Origin: Smittia aterrima
Taxonomy: Eukaryota; Arthropoda; Insecta; Diptera; Chironomidae
DNA: 64,000 nt
NCBI GenBank assembly: GCA_033063855.1
Contig: CP093831.1
Coordinates: 4,278,001-4,342,000, forward strand
Direction of reading: 5' to 3'
In this document: positions 50,301 to 61,900 of the stretch, piece after piece
Layout: each line of letters opens with the position of its first letter
Numbering within the stretch: position 1 is the stretch's first letter
Position numbers and translations under genes: made by a program
Notes under the pieces: generated by a model
The model's input: only the letters and a program-made list of their open reading frames with translations
Told to the model about the DNA's origin: nothing
Databases searched by the model: none

Positions 50301-52672
50301 TGTGTCAACACTCGTAGCATTGAACATGGAAAAATCAGCTCCAGGCTGTTTAAAGGTTTCACTAACAATGTGAAAGTCTCAAAGCAATTATTTCAATGTG
50401 TGTAACTAACCCCTGAACGATCTTCTTCTTTTTTAATCAGAAACTTTCTCCTCAACGAGTAAATGCAATTTCTTCATCAATTTTCATTACCAGCACGATT
50501 AATCGATTCTCCTTCGTTGATGAGCTACTACAAATTTAATTTGACAGTTTATTTATTTTCTTAAAAGAGCTGCTTTGTTTCTTGTTTGTCTGCCACAACG
50601 CGTCTGTTTATAGCGCGTAGAGATGATTTTGTTTTAAAAAAAATTGTTTTGTTTCTTTGTTGGTTGTTGTTCTTGTTGCTGTTTGGCTCAAGCTGAGATT
50701 TGCCAATTAATTTGATGTGGCAGAACGACGAGCGACGCAGAACAGTCTTGGACACAAGTCAATTCATTGATTTTATTTTTTAAAAGACTGACAATTATTT
50801 TTCTTTTATTGCGTGAGGTCCACACCAAGTCGTGTCAACCTTCAAAAAGATTACTGAACCATTCGATATTTTAAATCACGTTTCACTTTCCATTCCGTTT
50901 AATTCTTACGCGCTCGCAGTGATTTAAATGAAGGAGCAATGTACGTTTAAACTGATCAACAACGCGAAAGGAACTGACGAGTGATGGAAATGTGTAAAGA
51001 ACGATGTTCGTAGCGATGTGAAAAGTCAGTCGATAGTGACTGCGATTGGCTGAATCTCTTCGTCTTATGCTCTCGTCGAGAGAGAAAACTCAATTTTCAC
51101 GCGATGAAAATTGAGAAAGAAAACTCAGCACGTGGTCGACTCGAGAATGATAACAACAGAAGTAAACTAGACATAACAATCATTAATTTCATTAAATGAT
51201 GATGAATGTTTAGAGTTGTGGTAGTTGATTGATCCTAATGCGAGGATAATCCTGTTTCCAAGCTTGAGCTTTTAGAAGTGATGAGTTGCTGAACAAAAGA
51301 CGAATTACGACATTTGTCAAGACACTTCAACGTCAAGGACAGACTTGAAGTGATTTTTCTTTATTAACACTTTGTCTTCCCATCGATTGGAGATGAGTTT
51401 GTTGCTTGTGGAAAACCCTTTAAAATTTTCAAAAGCTCTTAGAAAAACGAATGAGACAAAGATGACGATTCACCCTCAGAAGAATTTAATAAAAAATGAG
51501 AGGTTCAAAGGATATCACGTAATTTATCAATGACAGCTAGCTTGGATTATAAAACGAGATCTGAGGCAATGTCGTTGAAAATGAAAAGTTTCATTCGAAT
51601 GGCTCATCGCTGTAAGACAAAAAGCTGAGAAGCTGCAATGGAGACGACAAAGTCTTTTCGGCGATAAATAGAAAAGTTTTCCAACAGTAGCTTCCGTTCA
51701 TCGTAAAATGTGCAACATAAAAAGTTTCAGAGAAGTCCATTAGAGCGTAAAACGATAAACAACACGATGTTCTAACTTCTTAAGTTCAACTTCAAACGCT
51801 CCAATGAAAACTTAATCGCGAACATGAGCAGCTAATAAACGAGTACTTAGCTTTCTGTCTAATTGATTTATTTTGTTTGAAGATGAAACAAGAAAATTGT
51901 TTTTCTCATTGTTGTCAGGATTTATTTGACTCATCCAACACTCGGTGATCTTACATCAACGTAACGACGGCTTAGCGACTCACAAAGAACACATAAGACG
52001 CAAAAAGCTTTTGATAAATTGATATATGTAAAGAACAGCTTGAAATTTTTATACGAAAGACGAATCATTTTACATTGTCGTCAGAAATTTCTATGAAACA
52101 TTATACAAAAAGCTTTCTCGAAAAATCAAGAAAGACTTGGTGACGTGTCCTTGTCTCTGACAAAAATCATCGCTCACTGACTTCTTTAAGATCTCCAAAG
52201 GCGAATCCTTTTCTGCAAATTATTCAATAAAGTGGAAAATTCATCGCTATCACTTGACCTGGATTCAATTGCTTGTTGGTTTTATTCAATAAAATTTATT
52301 GAATTGAAGAAAGTCTTATCGCGATAATAAGCTTTCATTTCCATCGAACTTTAAATGTAGCTCAAGAAAAAAAATCTAGAGAAAGTCTTTCTCGATATCA
52401 AACAGAAATTTATTCACAAGAAAAGAATATTTTCTTCGTTAGAAAGTTTAAAACTTTTACGTTTCAGAAGGAAAACTTTGCTCGGGGCGAAGTGTAAGAA
52501 CTTAATCATAAATTAAAGTTTTAAGTTTCATAAAACGTCATCAACTTTGTTTGATATTGTTTTTTGTTATAAACAAAAGTTGTTCGTCATTTGACGATAA
52601 AAACAATCGAGTATCGTAATCGAGATTGATAAAGCGTAAATAGCTTTTTCTTATCTCAACTCTTTTCGAACT
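47386..52672. other. Gene-poor stretch, probably includes upstream introns of paralog 2
   Basis: About 5.3 kb. The missing 5' exons of paralog 2 should lie here or further right, but I could not identify them. Minus-strand frames at 48656-48934 and 49309-49647 have no domain and no fitting splice phase. Confidence 0.4.
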
Positions 52673-52708
52673 TATAAATTGTATAAAGTCTCGTGAAAAT
52701 GTTCAGTA
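52673..52708 (+). promoter_or_regulatory. TATA box and initiator of nuclease A
   Basis: TATAAA at 52673-52678 (a second at 52682) and an arthropod initiator TCAGTA at 52703-52708. The spacing of about 32 bases to the initiator A fits a focused TATA-Inr promoter. This implies a leader of about 25 nt before the ATG at 52730. Confidence 0.6.
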
Positions 52709-52729
52709 GCTAGATACGAAGTTAAAGAA

Positions 52730-54001
52730 ATGAAACTTTTCATTTTGTTGGTAGCGGCTGCGAGCGTCGTTAGCTCAAGTAACGATGGAGAAGACTTTTT
52801 TCTCGAGTTAAGTGAAGCTTTAAATTTTACGTCAAGTGATGTCGTGTCTCCAGCATCAGCTTGTCAAATCGATATCAACGCGAACTTGGGAAATCCCCAA
52901 CCGCTCTTCGTCAGACCTGGAACTTCACAGTTTTTTCATCCAACCGATCGACGCGGAATCATCGAGATGACAGCAAATCAAGTGATGGAACTTTTCTGCA
53001 CAAACGGTTTTGCAACGCCAAGTGGAGCGACAACAAATCTGATCAGGATTTCATGTTCAAGTGGCACTCGAGTCATTTTTAATGGGAATTCCCACAACTT
53101 CAATGAATTTACTTGTCGCAGCTGGCCAACGTCTGTTGCCCAACGTCGAGTAACAACCACAAGATGTTTCAATCAAAGTACAATCGTTGATGTTGGCTTT
53201 CAAGTAGAAAATCGTTTCCTGAGAGTTTACTCAGCTTGTCACAATCCGAGGACAGAGCAGAACTATTTCGCTGAATATCAATTGACACCAGCAAGTGATG
53301 GACAAGAGAGAAGTGTAACAAGACCTGCTTGGCGTCAAGGAGATTTCTATCCTGGAAAAAACGTCGACAATCTTCACACTCGCGCTACGCAGAGAACGAC
53401 TATCGGTGTAATCTTGAATTCACAATCTCAAGCTGGCATATTTATAGAAGACCCTAATAGCGACATTTTCCTTGCACGTGGTCACATCGCAGCGATGACG
53501 GATTTCATTACTGCGAATGAACAACGAAGCACGTTCTTTTTCGTCAATACCGCGCCTCAATGGCAAAGGTTCAACGCTTTAAATTGGTTGGCAGTTGAGA
53601 TGAGTACGAGACGATTGGCATCGGATCGAAGCATTTTCTTGAATGTCTTCACTGGAACTACCGGAGTCACGCATCTTCCTGATGTTGCTGGTCGACGACA
53701 TGAAATTTTCCTTGATTTTCCAGCGAGACAAATTACGGTTCCAATGATTTTCTATAAAATTATTGTGAATCCCGCAGATCAGTCAGGAGTCGTTTTCATT
53801 GGCGTGAACAATCCTCATTTATCTCTCAGTGAGATTCTTCAAAATTACGTTCTTTGCACGGACGTTTCTGATAGAATTAACTATGTGAACTGGCAACGAA
53901 CAGACATTCGACGAGGTTATAGCTACGCGTGCGAAGTCAACGATTTCCTAAGAAGAGTTCCGCACGTAACTGGAATTAATGTCTCGCGATTGCTCGTGTG
54001 A
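52730..54001 (+). CDS. Secreted DNA/RNA non-specific endonuclease A (dsRNase type)
   Basis: An intronless 423-residue protein with a signal peptide (MKLFILLVAAASVVSSS). The C-terminal two-thirds is a beta-beta-alpha metal nuclease of the Serratia nuclease superfamily. It has ARGHIAAMTDF with catalytic His252, and NTAPQWQRFNALNW, where Asn282 is the expected metal ligand. The first Asp of the canonical DRGH is Ala here and in the neighbour. Conserved paired cysteines and NPRTEQNYFAEYQLTP precede the core. Insect members degrade dsRNA and DNA in gut or haemolymph; that role is inferred from the family. It has about 20 extra residues after the signal peptide relative to copy B, with which it forms a tandem head-to-tail pair 363 bp apart. 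Two AATAAA signals follow the stop within 15 bases. Confidence 0.92.
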   Translation: MKLFILLVAAASVVSSSNDGEDFFLELSEALNFTSSDVVSPASACQIDINANLGNPQPLFVRPGTSQFFHPTDRRGIIEMTANQVMELFCTNGFATPSGATTNLIRISCSSGTRVIFNGNSHNFNEFTCRSWPTSVAQRRVTTTRCFNQSTIVDVGFQVENRFLRVYSACHNPRTEQNYFAEYQLTPASDGQERSVTRPAWRQGDFYPGKNVDNLHTRATQRTTIGVILNSQSQAGIFIEDPNSDIFLARGHIAAMTDFITANEQRSTFFFVNTAPQWQRFNALNWLAVEMSTRRLASDRSIFLNVFTGTTGVTHLPDVAGRRHEIFLDFPARQITVPMIFYKIIVNPADQSGVVFIGVNNPHLSLSEILQNYVLCTDVSDRINYVNWQRTDIRRGYSYACEVNDFLRRVPHVTGINVSRLLV

Positions 54002-54320
54002 TGAAATAAAATAAATGATCCTTGTTTGGCCTTCAATAACAATGCAGCATTTTTCGCAGCAGTCTCGTCGTGATAAGGTTTGTCGAATGTTGAACTTCGT
54101 CTGGAAATTCCCGCACATTGTTTAAAAAACTAAGAAGAAATGTATTCACGAGATATCAGAATTCACTTCTCAGCATTAAAGTTTTAAAGCTTTTAAAAAG
54201 TTTGCGAAACTCTTCGAGCAAAGTGTCAACTCTTTATGATAAATGAAACTTCAAGTCAAGTGGCTTTTAATTTTATTTTTTCCAGTTCGAATCAGCGTGA
54301 CATTAGCAAACTGAAAATTT

Positions 54321-54347
54321 TATATAAATCATGAAAAAAGCTCAATT
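54321..54347 (+). promoter_or_regulatory. TATA box of nuclease B
   Basis: TATATAAA at 54321-54328 with a weaker initiator-like TCAATT at 54342. The leader just before the ATG (ACGAAGTTTGTAA) resembles that of copy A (ACGAAGTTAAAGAA), so the promoter-proximal part was duplicated with the gene. Confidence 0.5.
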
Positions 54348-54364
54348 ACAAACGAAGTTTGTAA

Positions 54365-55594
54365 ATGAAGCTTTTCATTTTATTGGTAACAGTTGCGACT
54401 GTCAAATGTTCCACAAATGACGAGGATAAAGTGTCGATCGAGATGATGCGAGAAAAAGGATGTGAAATCGATATCAACAAAGATTTAGCAAATCCTCAGC
54501 CGCTCTTTATTAAACCAGGAACCAATCATTTCTTCCATCCAATTGACCGTGGAATTATCGAAATGAAAAAGAAAGCACAAATGGAATTATTTTGCACACG
54601 AGGCTTCAAATCGCCGAACGATCTCAAAAAAGAAAATTTGATTAAAGTTACTTGCTCCGAAGGAACAAAGTTCAGCTTTAAAGGTGTGGAATATAATTTT
54701 AATCAATTCATTTGTCGTGATTGGCCAAATGCAATTGCAAAAGCGACAACTTCCAAATGCTTTAATGAAAGTACAGTCGTTGATGTTGGTTTTATGGTTC
54801 AGAATCGATTTCTAAAGGTTTTCTCAAGCTGCCACAATCCAAGAACAGAGCAAAATTATTACTCTGAATACCAATTGACACCTGCAAGTGGTGGACATGA
54901 AAAAAGAGTTTTCAGACCAGCTTTTCGTCGAGGTGATTTCTATCCTGGAAAAAACGTTGACCGTTTATTCGATCGCAATCAGCAAAGAGCAACAATCGCT
55001 CGCATCTTGAATTCAACCTCTCGAGCTGAAGTATACATCGAGAAAGAGAACAGTGATATTTTCCTTGCACGTGGCCACTTGGCAGCGATGACTGACTTCA
55101 TTACTGCGAACGAGCAACGCAGCTCGTATTACTTAATCAACACTGCACCTCAATGGCATAGATTTAATAATATCAATTGGTTAGCTGTTGAGACGAGTAC
55201 GAGACGACTTGCTTCAGAAAGAAAACTTTTCTTAAAGGTTTACTGTGGAAACTTTGGAGTCACGCAACTTCGAGACGAGTCTGGTGTCAGACATGAAATT
55301 TTCATGGACTTCCCAGCGAAACAAATTCCGGTTCCGATGATTTTCTACAAAATAATTGTGAATCAAGCTGATCAATCAGGAGTCGTTATAATCGGAGTGA
55401 ACAATCCACACTTGGAACTCTATGACATTCTTCAAAGTTATATTTTCTGCAAGGACGTTTCTCATCAAATTAACTACGTGAAGTGGCGACCAGAAGATAT
55501 TAAAAGAGGATATGGATACATGTGCGAAGTTAACGAGTTTCTCGAAAAAGTTCCTCATATAACTGGAATTAATGTTACTCGCTTGCTTGTTTGA
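54365..55594 (+). CDS. Secreted DNA/RNA non-specific endonuclease B (dsRNase type)
   Basis: A 409-residue intronless tandem paralog of nuclease A, with signal peptide MKLFILLVTVATVKCS. It keeps LARGHLAAMTDFITANEQR (the catalytic His) and NTAPQWHRFNNINW (metal-ligand Asn), and the C-terminal GINVTRLLV. The N-terminus is shorter and more Lys-rich than in copy A, hinting at a different charge or pH preference (inference). The stop codon TGA overlaps an AATAAA signal at 55594-55599. All residues expected for catalysis are present; as in copy A the DRGH Asp is Ala. It ends 232 bp before the REG-gamma start. Confidence 0.92.
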   Translation: MKLFILLVTVATVKCSTNDEDKVSIEMMREKGCEIDINKDLANPQPLFIKPGTNHFFHPIDRGIIEMKKKAQMELFCTRGFKSPNDLKKENLIKVTCSEGTKFSFKGVEYNFNQFICRDWPNAIAKATTSKCFNESTVVDVGFMVQNRFLKVFSSCHNPRTEQNYYSEYQLTPASGGHEKRVFRPAFRRGDFYPGKNVDRLFDRNQQRATIARILNSTSRAEVYIEKENSDIFLARGHLAAMTDFITANEQRSSYYLINTAPQWHRFNNINWLAVETSTRRLASERKLFLKVYCGNFGVTQLRDESGVRHEIFMDFPAKQIPVPMIFYKIIVNQADQSGVVIIGVNNPHLELYDILQSYIFCKDVSHQINYVKWRPEDIKRGYGYMCEVNEFLEKVPHITGINVTRLLV

Positions 55595-55826
55595 ATAAAA
55601 GTTTTAATTGAACAAGTCTAGAAGTTGATAACGCCGTTAAAATCCAGAAACCTTTCAACAGCGTTTAAATCAGAATGGGAGCACTCGTTGGTTTTTGCCC
55701 ATCCGTCTTCAGTCTTCTTGCCCACTTCGCAAAATTTCAAAGCAGAGCGTGAATATAATTTTTTTAACAGTTTCACGTTATCACTCGAGCTCACTAGCAC
55801 AACAACCAACTATTTAACTAACAGAG

Positions 55827-56803
55827 ATGTCGAAAAAGACCGAACCAAAGTCCGAAGTCACGAAGAAGGTGAGAAAACTAGCCGGGATTGAGAAAATTGT
55901 TGTTGTGATTTTTGCGCAATGTTGTCGAAGCTAAATTTGATTAAGTTCTGGGAATCATTTTTAGCTTCTTAAGTTTCAACTTACATCAAATCACATTTCT
56001 TTCATTTGATCGCAATGACAAATCCTTTTCTATATGTTTTCGAGGTTAATCAAAAATTAATTTTATTTCTCAATATTTTGTAATTTTAGGTGCAAGAATA
56101 CAAAGACGCTCTGATAAAGAAATCCGAGGAACTCATCGTTGTCGGTTTCCCAGCCAAAATCGTTCAACTCAACGAGTTACTCACTACAAAAGAGTTCGCA
56201 GAAAGAAAGTTCGACGATGTGTATCAGGACTTAAATATTAACATTCCTGAGCCAGTCTTGGTTGCAAATCATGAAAACAACGACGAGCCATCAGCAAAGC
56301 GAGCACGTGTGGAGACTTCAGACGCTATCGGCACGAAAGTAATGATTCTTCCATCAGGATCCGTCAAATGCAACGCTCCAATTTGCGATATCATCAAGGT
56401 AGTCAAACCAATCATCCGCACCCTCGTCGAGGATTCAAATCTCTTGAAAATGTGGATTAGTTTCATGATTCCAAAGATTGAAGATGGCAACAACTTTGGA
56501 GTTTCCATTCAAGAGGACACTTTAGCAGAAATCCAATCTGTTGAATCAGAGGCCGCAGCTTTCTTCGATCAAATCTCTCGTTACTTTATTTCTCGCGCCA
56601 AAGTTGTTTCAAAGGTCGCCAAGTATCCGCACATCGAAGATTATCGTCGTGCAGTTCAAGAAATGGACGAAAAGGAGTTCCTTAGCTTGTGGTTGGTGCT
56701 GAGCGAGGTTCGAAACCGTTACTGCTCACTGCACGATATTGTTATGAAGAATATGGAGAAATTGAAGAAACCACGCAGCTCGAACACTGAACATTTGTAC
56801 TAA
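55827..56803 (+). CDS. REG: Proteasome activator REG-gamma (PA28-gamma, PSME3)
   Basis: Two exons: 55827-55868 (MSKKTEPKSEVTKK) and 56090-56803, phase 0, 251 residues, the usual family length. The protein forms a ring that caps the 20S proteasome in the nucleus and allows ATP-independent degradation of selected proteins. Seen are the N-terminal helix with FPAKIVQLNELL, the homolog-specific insert with the nuclear signal AKRARVE at about residues 83-89, the activation loop EDGNNFGV at 145-152, and the C-terminal helices ending SSNTEHLY. It converges on RPP30 with 135 bp between stop codons. AATAAA lies at about 56905. Confidence 0.95.
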
Positions 56804-56938
56804 ACATTCAACTTCTTTCGGCTGATCCGAAACATTAACTGATAAGTTTAAGAAATGTTTTCTTCTCTCATGAATCCCTCATACAAAAAAGCGATTTGAA
56901 AAACAAATAAAACTCTAATTAAATTCCCCTTTACGAGT

Positions 56939-57855
56939 TCATGATATTTTTATTTTCTTTGATTCATTTTTAGCTTCTGCAGAAATTTTTCTTTTGTTGG
57001 AATCTTGTGAAGTTATTTCAATATCTTCTTCGTCCTCAGATGTTGAAGTGTCAACGTCTTCAAATCTCATGAGAACAGGTGATCGTCCTAAACGACGAGA
57101 TTCAGAGGCAACAAGAACTTTTCTTCCAGTCGTAGAAATTGCACATTTCGCTTGCTCTTCACTCAATCCAAAAAGAAGTCCAAGACCTGAGATGTCATAA
57201 GGACTTCTTATTTGAAATCGATCCTTTGCTTCGCTGGAGATGATGATACATTTTGATTTTCCTATCATGTGATACTGTTGAGCTCTTGCGATTGTCTTCC
57301 TTCGATCGGTCGAGTCCATTATGATTGGCGAGTACTTCAGCTCAAAAAACATATTTCTTCTGATGGCGAGATAATAGAACTTTCTACTGAGTCTGATTCT
57401 AATTGATTCCGCGTTGTAGGTGATGATGTCAGCTTGAATTGTCTGACAAGCATGTTGAAGCGCAGCTTCTGTAGTTGGAAGTGCTGCAATAATGTGAAAC
57501 TTCTTTGCATTCTGTGATCTAGCGAGAACATGTCCAACTGAGGGATCCGAATAAATAATCGTCAGACGATTGTATAAATTCAATTTATTCTTGGTTTTCT
57601 CAATCAACTCGTCGAGTTTGGCTGGAGCAGGAATTGAATCTCCATTCTTTGAGCTGATTTGTTCATGCTTGTGAGTTTGTTCGATCGCGACGTTTCTAAA
57701 TCCAACTAAAATAAAAATATCAACATTAAAACATTTTCAAGCTTTCATTAATATTTCTCACCATCGATCATCTCGTTCAAGATTTGAAGCATAACCTCTT
57801 GCTTCTCATTAAATGGAATGCAGAAGTCAGCGTATCCATTTGCGATTTTAAACAT
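56939..57855 (-). CDS. Rpp30: Ribonuclease P/MRP protein subunit p30
   Basis: Two exons: 57855-57762 and 57705-56939, joined within a Val codon, 286 residues. RPP30 is a core protein of RNase P and RNase MRP, acting on precursor tRNA and rRNA in the nucleus. Family landmarks are the N-terminal FKIANGYADFCIPF, GFRNVAIEQTH, NRLTIIYSD, LPTTEAALQHACQ, FFELKYSPII, CIIISSEA and RSPYDISGLGLLFGL (about residues 198-212). The acidic then Lys-rich tail is variable in the family. The start ATG is supported by the typical N-terminus. Convergent with REG-gamma. Confidence 0.94.
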
Positions 57856-58778
57856 TTTATTTGTTTATTTTTGGCAGCAACGTGAGACGAACTTTTTGAA
57901 AAGTTGAAAACGCCTCGATCCAAGGATGTCCCCTCGACTTCCCAATTGTCACAAGGATGTCCCTTCGTAAACCGTTAAAAATACGAAGCCAATGTTACAA
58001 TATTCCTGCACGTGAGCACCACCAACGAATTTATTTTGTTTGCGTTCTTTCTCTTTCGCTCTTCTCATAAACACTATTTGCACAAGCAGCACAGCTAGCT
58101 TTCCGTCCAGAGAACTTCTCTTTTCTCTTTTTCTTGCACAAACTCTCACACATCCCGCGAGTTTAACTTTTCGATCTCTTTGATATTCAATCGCCGAGTA
58201 ACTCTTAAAGAAAGCAGACGTGGACGATTTTTCGCCGACAGTCGCGAACAAAAATATTTTTGCTTTGACAATAGTGAAGACTTAAACTAAAGTGATGTTC
58301 TTATTCTACATCGACTTCATTGCAACCTCATTCATCGAATTCACAATATTGCTGATCCTCGTGTTCTAAGTTCAGTGAATCAAAAGGTGTTGAAATTAAT
58401 CGGCGGCTTGCCATTTATGCCAATATTTTGTTATCAGTAAACACATAACTTCTGATAAGATACGCACACGCCACGCTAAAGCAATTCGTTGAGTATTAGT
58501 AACAAGGTGAAAAAAATAATTCATTGCGTCATTTCATCGAGAGCTATTAAAAATGCGCGGATGATAATTCAAAACACCAAAGCATCAACGAAGCTACAAA
58601 AAAAAATATTTTTTTAAAAACAATGAGAGATGAAATCATTAAGCTCCGCGTTGCTTAATTAATTAAAAAGTGCTGTTAGTATGTAAAGTGCCATAAGGTC
58701 ATCGAGCGCCTCCTGTGTATTCAATTTCAACAAATATTGTTAGGCAATCGAAGTATTTTTTAAAAAAATAATTAAACG
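57856..58778. promoter_or_regulatory. Divergent intergenic region, RPP30 and integrin
   Basis: 923 bp between the RPP30 start (leftward) and the integrin alpha start (rightward). It should carry promoters and 5' leaders of both. TCAGTA near 58434 could be an initiator for the integrin. No TATA box is well placed for RPP30, as expected for a housekeeping gene. Confidence 0.5.
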
Positions 58779-58960
58779 ATGATTAGAAAAGATCGAATGC
58801 TGTGGATTATCGCACTTCAAGTGCTTGTCGTCTATGCTCTCGGAGCATTCAGTTTCAATTTGGAGAATCGACTGCCAATCTACAAGTTCGACAAACAAAC
58901 GAATTCATACTTTGGATATTCAGTGGCAATTCATCATGAAGTGGAGAACGATAAAAAATG
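58779..58960 (+). CDS. Integrin alpha subunit, first coding exon (partial gene)
   Basis: A 60-codon exon plus two bases, donor GTAAGA at 58961. A hydrophobic signal peptide (LWIIALQVLVVYALGAFS) is followed by FNLENRLPIYKF and then SYFGYSVAIHHEVENDKK. The FNLE start and FGYSVA-H motif are the mature N-terminus of integrin alpha chains, the first blade of the beta-propeller. The sequence looks closest to the laminin-binding group (vertebrate alpha 3/6/7, fly alpha-PS1), which is a judgement by eye. The split codon TG|G would give Trp. The rest of the gene lies beyond the window. Confidence 0.85.
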
Positions 58961-61900
58961 GTAAGACGATAATTTGCGAGTGATTAAGATCTTTAAACAG
59001 CCAAGACGGTGTAATTACGCTGCAAAATCTCTTTTTTTGGGTAGAAAACTTGTTGTCTTCAGCTTCATAAAGAGGCTTACCTGTTAAAAAATCAGGTTTT
59101 TACGTCTCTCTCTCTAGTCTTCTTTCTGTATCGAAACATCCACTTTGTTTTAATGAAGAAGACAAACAGAAGAACACGAAAAAAAATCTCGTTGTGTGTG
59201 CGATCTTCGCCACTCAGATCTTCGAAGAAGTTGACAAAAATTATCAGCCGGGAATTAGCATAAGCTGGAGAGATGTTTCGGAATTTCTACGTTTGTGTGT
59301 TAGCACAGGTGCAGCATATCGAAGTAAAATGTTGTGCATTTCTTACCTGAGCTCATCCTGTTCGTTTTTCCCGCCTCTTCTTCCTCGAAGAAGCTTCTCA
59401 TTTATTATTATTACCCTTATCAGTAAAGAGCCCTCCGACTGCGTGAGTTGCCCATTTTTCAGTTCTAAGTGGCTTTAGACACTCCAGCTAATGATCGCAA
59501 CCCGCATGATGCAATCAAGCCTCCTTAAATCGACAATTCAATTCTCAAAATTTTTGACACGATGCATTGCCTGCAGTTGTTGTTTTTGGTGTTTTAAGAA
59601 CTTTGGCACCATCAGTATTTCGAACGTTTGTGTGTCTATCTCTCATCATAACACAACACAATGTAAACATAAACATTCTCGTTTATATGATCCATAATTA
59701 AATAAATTGATGCCTTCGAAGGCCCTCGATGAAGAAACGGCGCGAAAATTGTTTTGGGAACTCGAAACTCGCGAGTTATCGCCATTAGTCGAGCTCGATT
59801 TGTGTGTGCCCTCGAGGCGATAGACGAAGGTTGAGAACCGCGAGAACGAAAATCAATTTTCAACAGAAACTTCGGCCTGACCTGAAGCCCGCTCGCTGGT
59901 TGTTTTCATCGATATGGAAATGAAATAATTTTATATTTTTAGCCGCTATTTCTCATAATCCACAACCGTTTTCAAATTAAATAAAAAAAACCATTCGAGT
60001 CGAGTTGCAGCTTGAAGATAAGGGAATTGGAGGGCATGTGTGCAGCGGAAAACGTGCTCGATTCGTTCGAAGGCATGGAAGTAAATGTCTGGCATTTTGA
60101 TAAGAGTCGCGATTAGAGGAAAATAGTTTTGAAACGATGCAGGATGTCTCGAAGGGAATTTCAATGATTTGTGTTAGAATGTGGGAATTGTACGAGTGAA
60201 ATGTCACGATGAGATTCTTAAAAGCTAATCATTCCCCTTCGAAGTCTCTTCCCTTCATCCAATGGATCATAAAAAATCTGACAACATAAATTTAATTGCA
60301 TAATTGCACTCTGAGTAATGAAATTAAGCCATTTCCCCGGCGAATCCCTCTGTCCCACAAAATTTCAACGCCTCATTTCCCTGTCATGAACGAACAAACA
60401 ATGAGCAGACCGAGATTTCTATCGCAAGGCGAAAACTATTTGCGTAATATTTTCCTTGTTTCCGCTGAAGGGAGAGAAATCAATGACAGAAGGAAAGATG
60501 GTCGAGCGTGGGGGAATTCTTTGAAGGCAACGGCTCGAAGGGAGTGTAAACAACGCGGCAGTGAACTGGGGGGTGGTTGATTTATGGATCGCTTTATTGT
60601 TGTCTCAATCACCCAGAAAATTCCATCGTCATTCATAAAGTTCTATTGATTTTTATCTTCACTCTTGACGTCGAGAAGTTTTAATGAAATTCATCCGCGT
60701 CGTTGTCTGGAGGATTCTCCCAAAAGCATAACACGACACTGGGCCACTCCTTGTTCAACGGAAAAATTTATTCACGACATGGAGCAAACATTAAACCGAA
60801 TTCCTTGAGCCTCTTTTCTTCTGAAAACGCTGAACATGCGAGTGACTGAGTCTTCATGCCTCAAGTGGCGGGGACCATAAAAAAAACTATTTGCTGTTCG
60901 TTCACGAACGATGACATGACGATTCTTTTCTTGAGCGTCTGTTTTGTTATCTCGCTGTTGTAATGAAATGGAATGTTTAAAGATTCATAAAGATCCACTA
61001 GAGGAAGTTCTTGAATCGAAGAGGGAAACATGAAGATCGGAAGATTTCAGCAGGAATTTGAATATTTAATCGAAAACTTAATTGAGAGCAAGAAACACAA
61101 AGACGATGTTTAACATGAAAATTATCAGCTGGAGCTGAAAAGTGCATCGCTCATTTGAATAACAATTGAATCAACAAAGTCTTATTGACGGTTATAAATC
61201 ACGAAAGAGCTTCGTTTTGGGTTGGGATCGCTCTTCAGACGACTCGATGTTCTTTCAAGTGTTTGCCGAGATGATATTCAGTAAAGATAAATAATTTGTT
61301 AAGAAGAAATTTCCACGAGAAAATAAAAGTTTATTGTAATCGTGCCCGACATTTTTTGTGGTTTTCTTTCGTCTTCGTGTCTTTCATGCTGCACCAACAC
61401 TCAACAACAAAAGAAAGTACAAATAATGTTTAATTTACATTTTGGTGCGAGCTGTGTATGCAAAGCCAATTCACAGGAATTCATTTCATTTGTTGGAAGA
61501 GAGCGGCGAGCATCATCGAGTGATTTACGATAATCGTAATTAATTTCCTGAACTGAATCGGACGAAATCGATTGAGAATCGCAGAAAAATCACCAAAACA
61601 TTAAACAGATGGTTCGAATAAGCCGAGCATTGACTTTGCGAGTGAATCGCTGCGTTCAAGTCATGTAAGAGAAGCATAAATCTTTCAATCATATATGGGC
61701 GCGATCTGTTGCTGTTCTTGCCTTCTCTCCTTGTCGCTTCAGTTCACCTCTCGCTGTTGTTGTTGGAAAATTTCGCTCAATGATCGCCGAATCACGAGAA
61801 AAATATCACTTACGTCGTTTCCTTTCGAGAGATTCCCCCGAAGGTTCTGTACGCGGAAAAAAAAGTCAGCGGAGCGAGAATTCAAAACCAGTTTGTTTGA

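Noticed and set aside
59194..59478. Open frame of 94 codons considered as a second integrin exon
   Set aside because: No propeller or FG-GAP motif and no matching splice phase.
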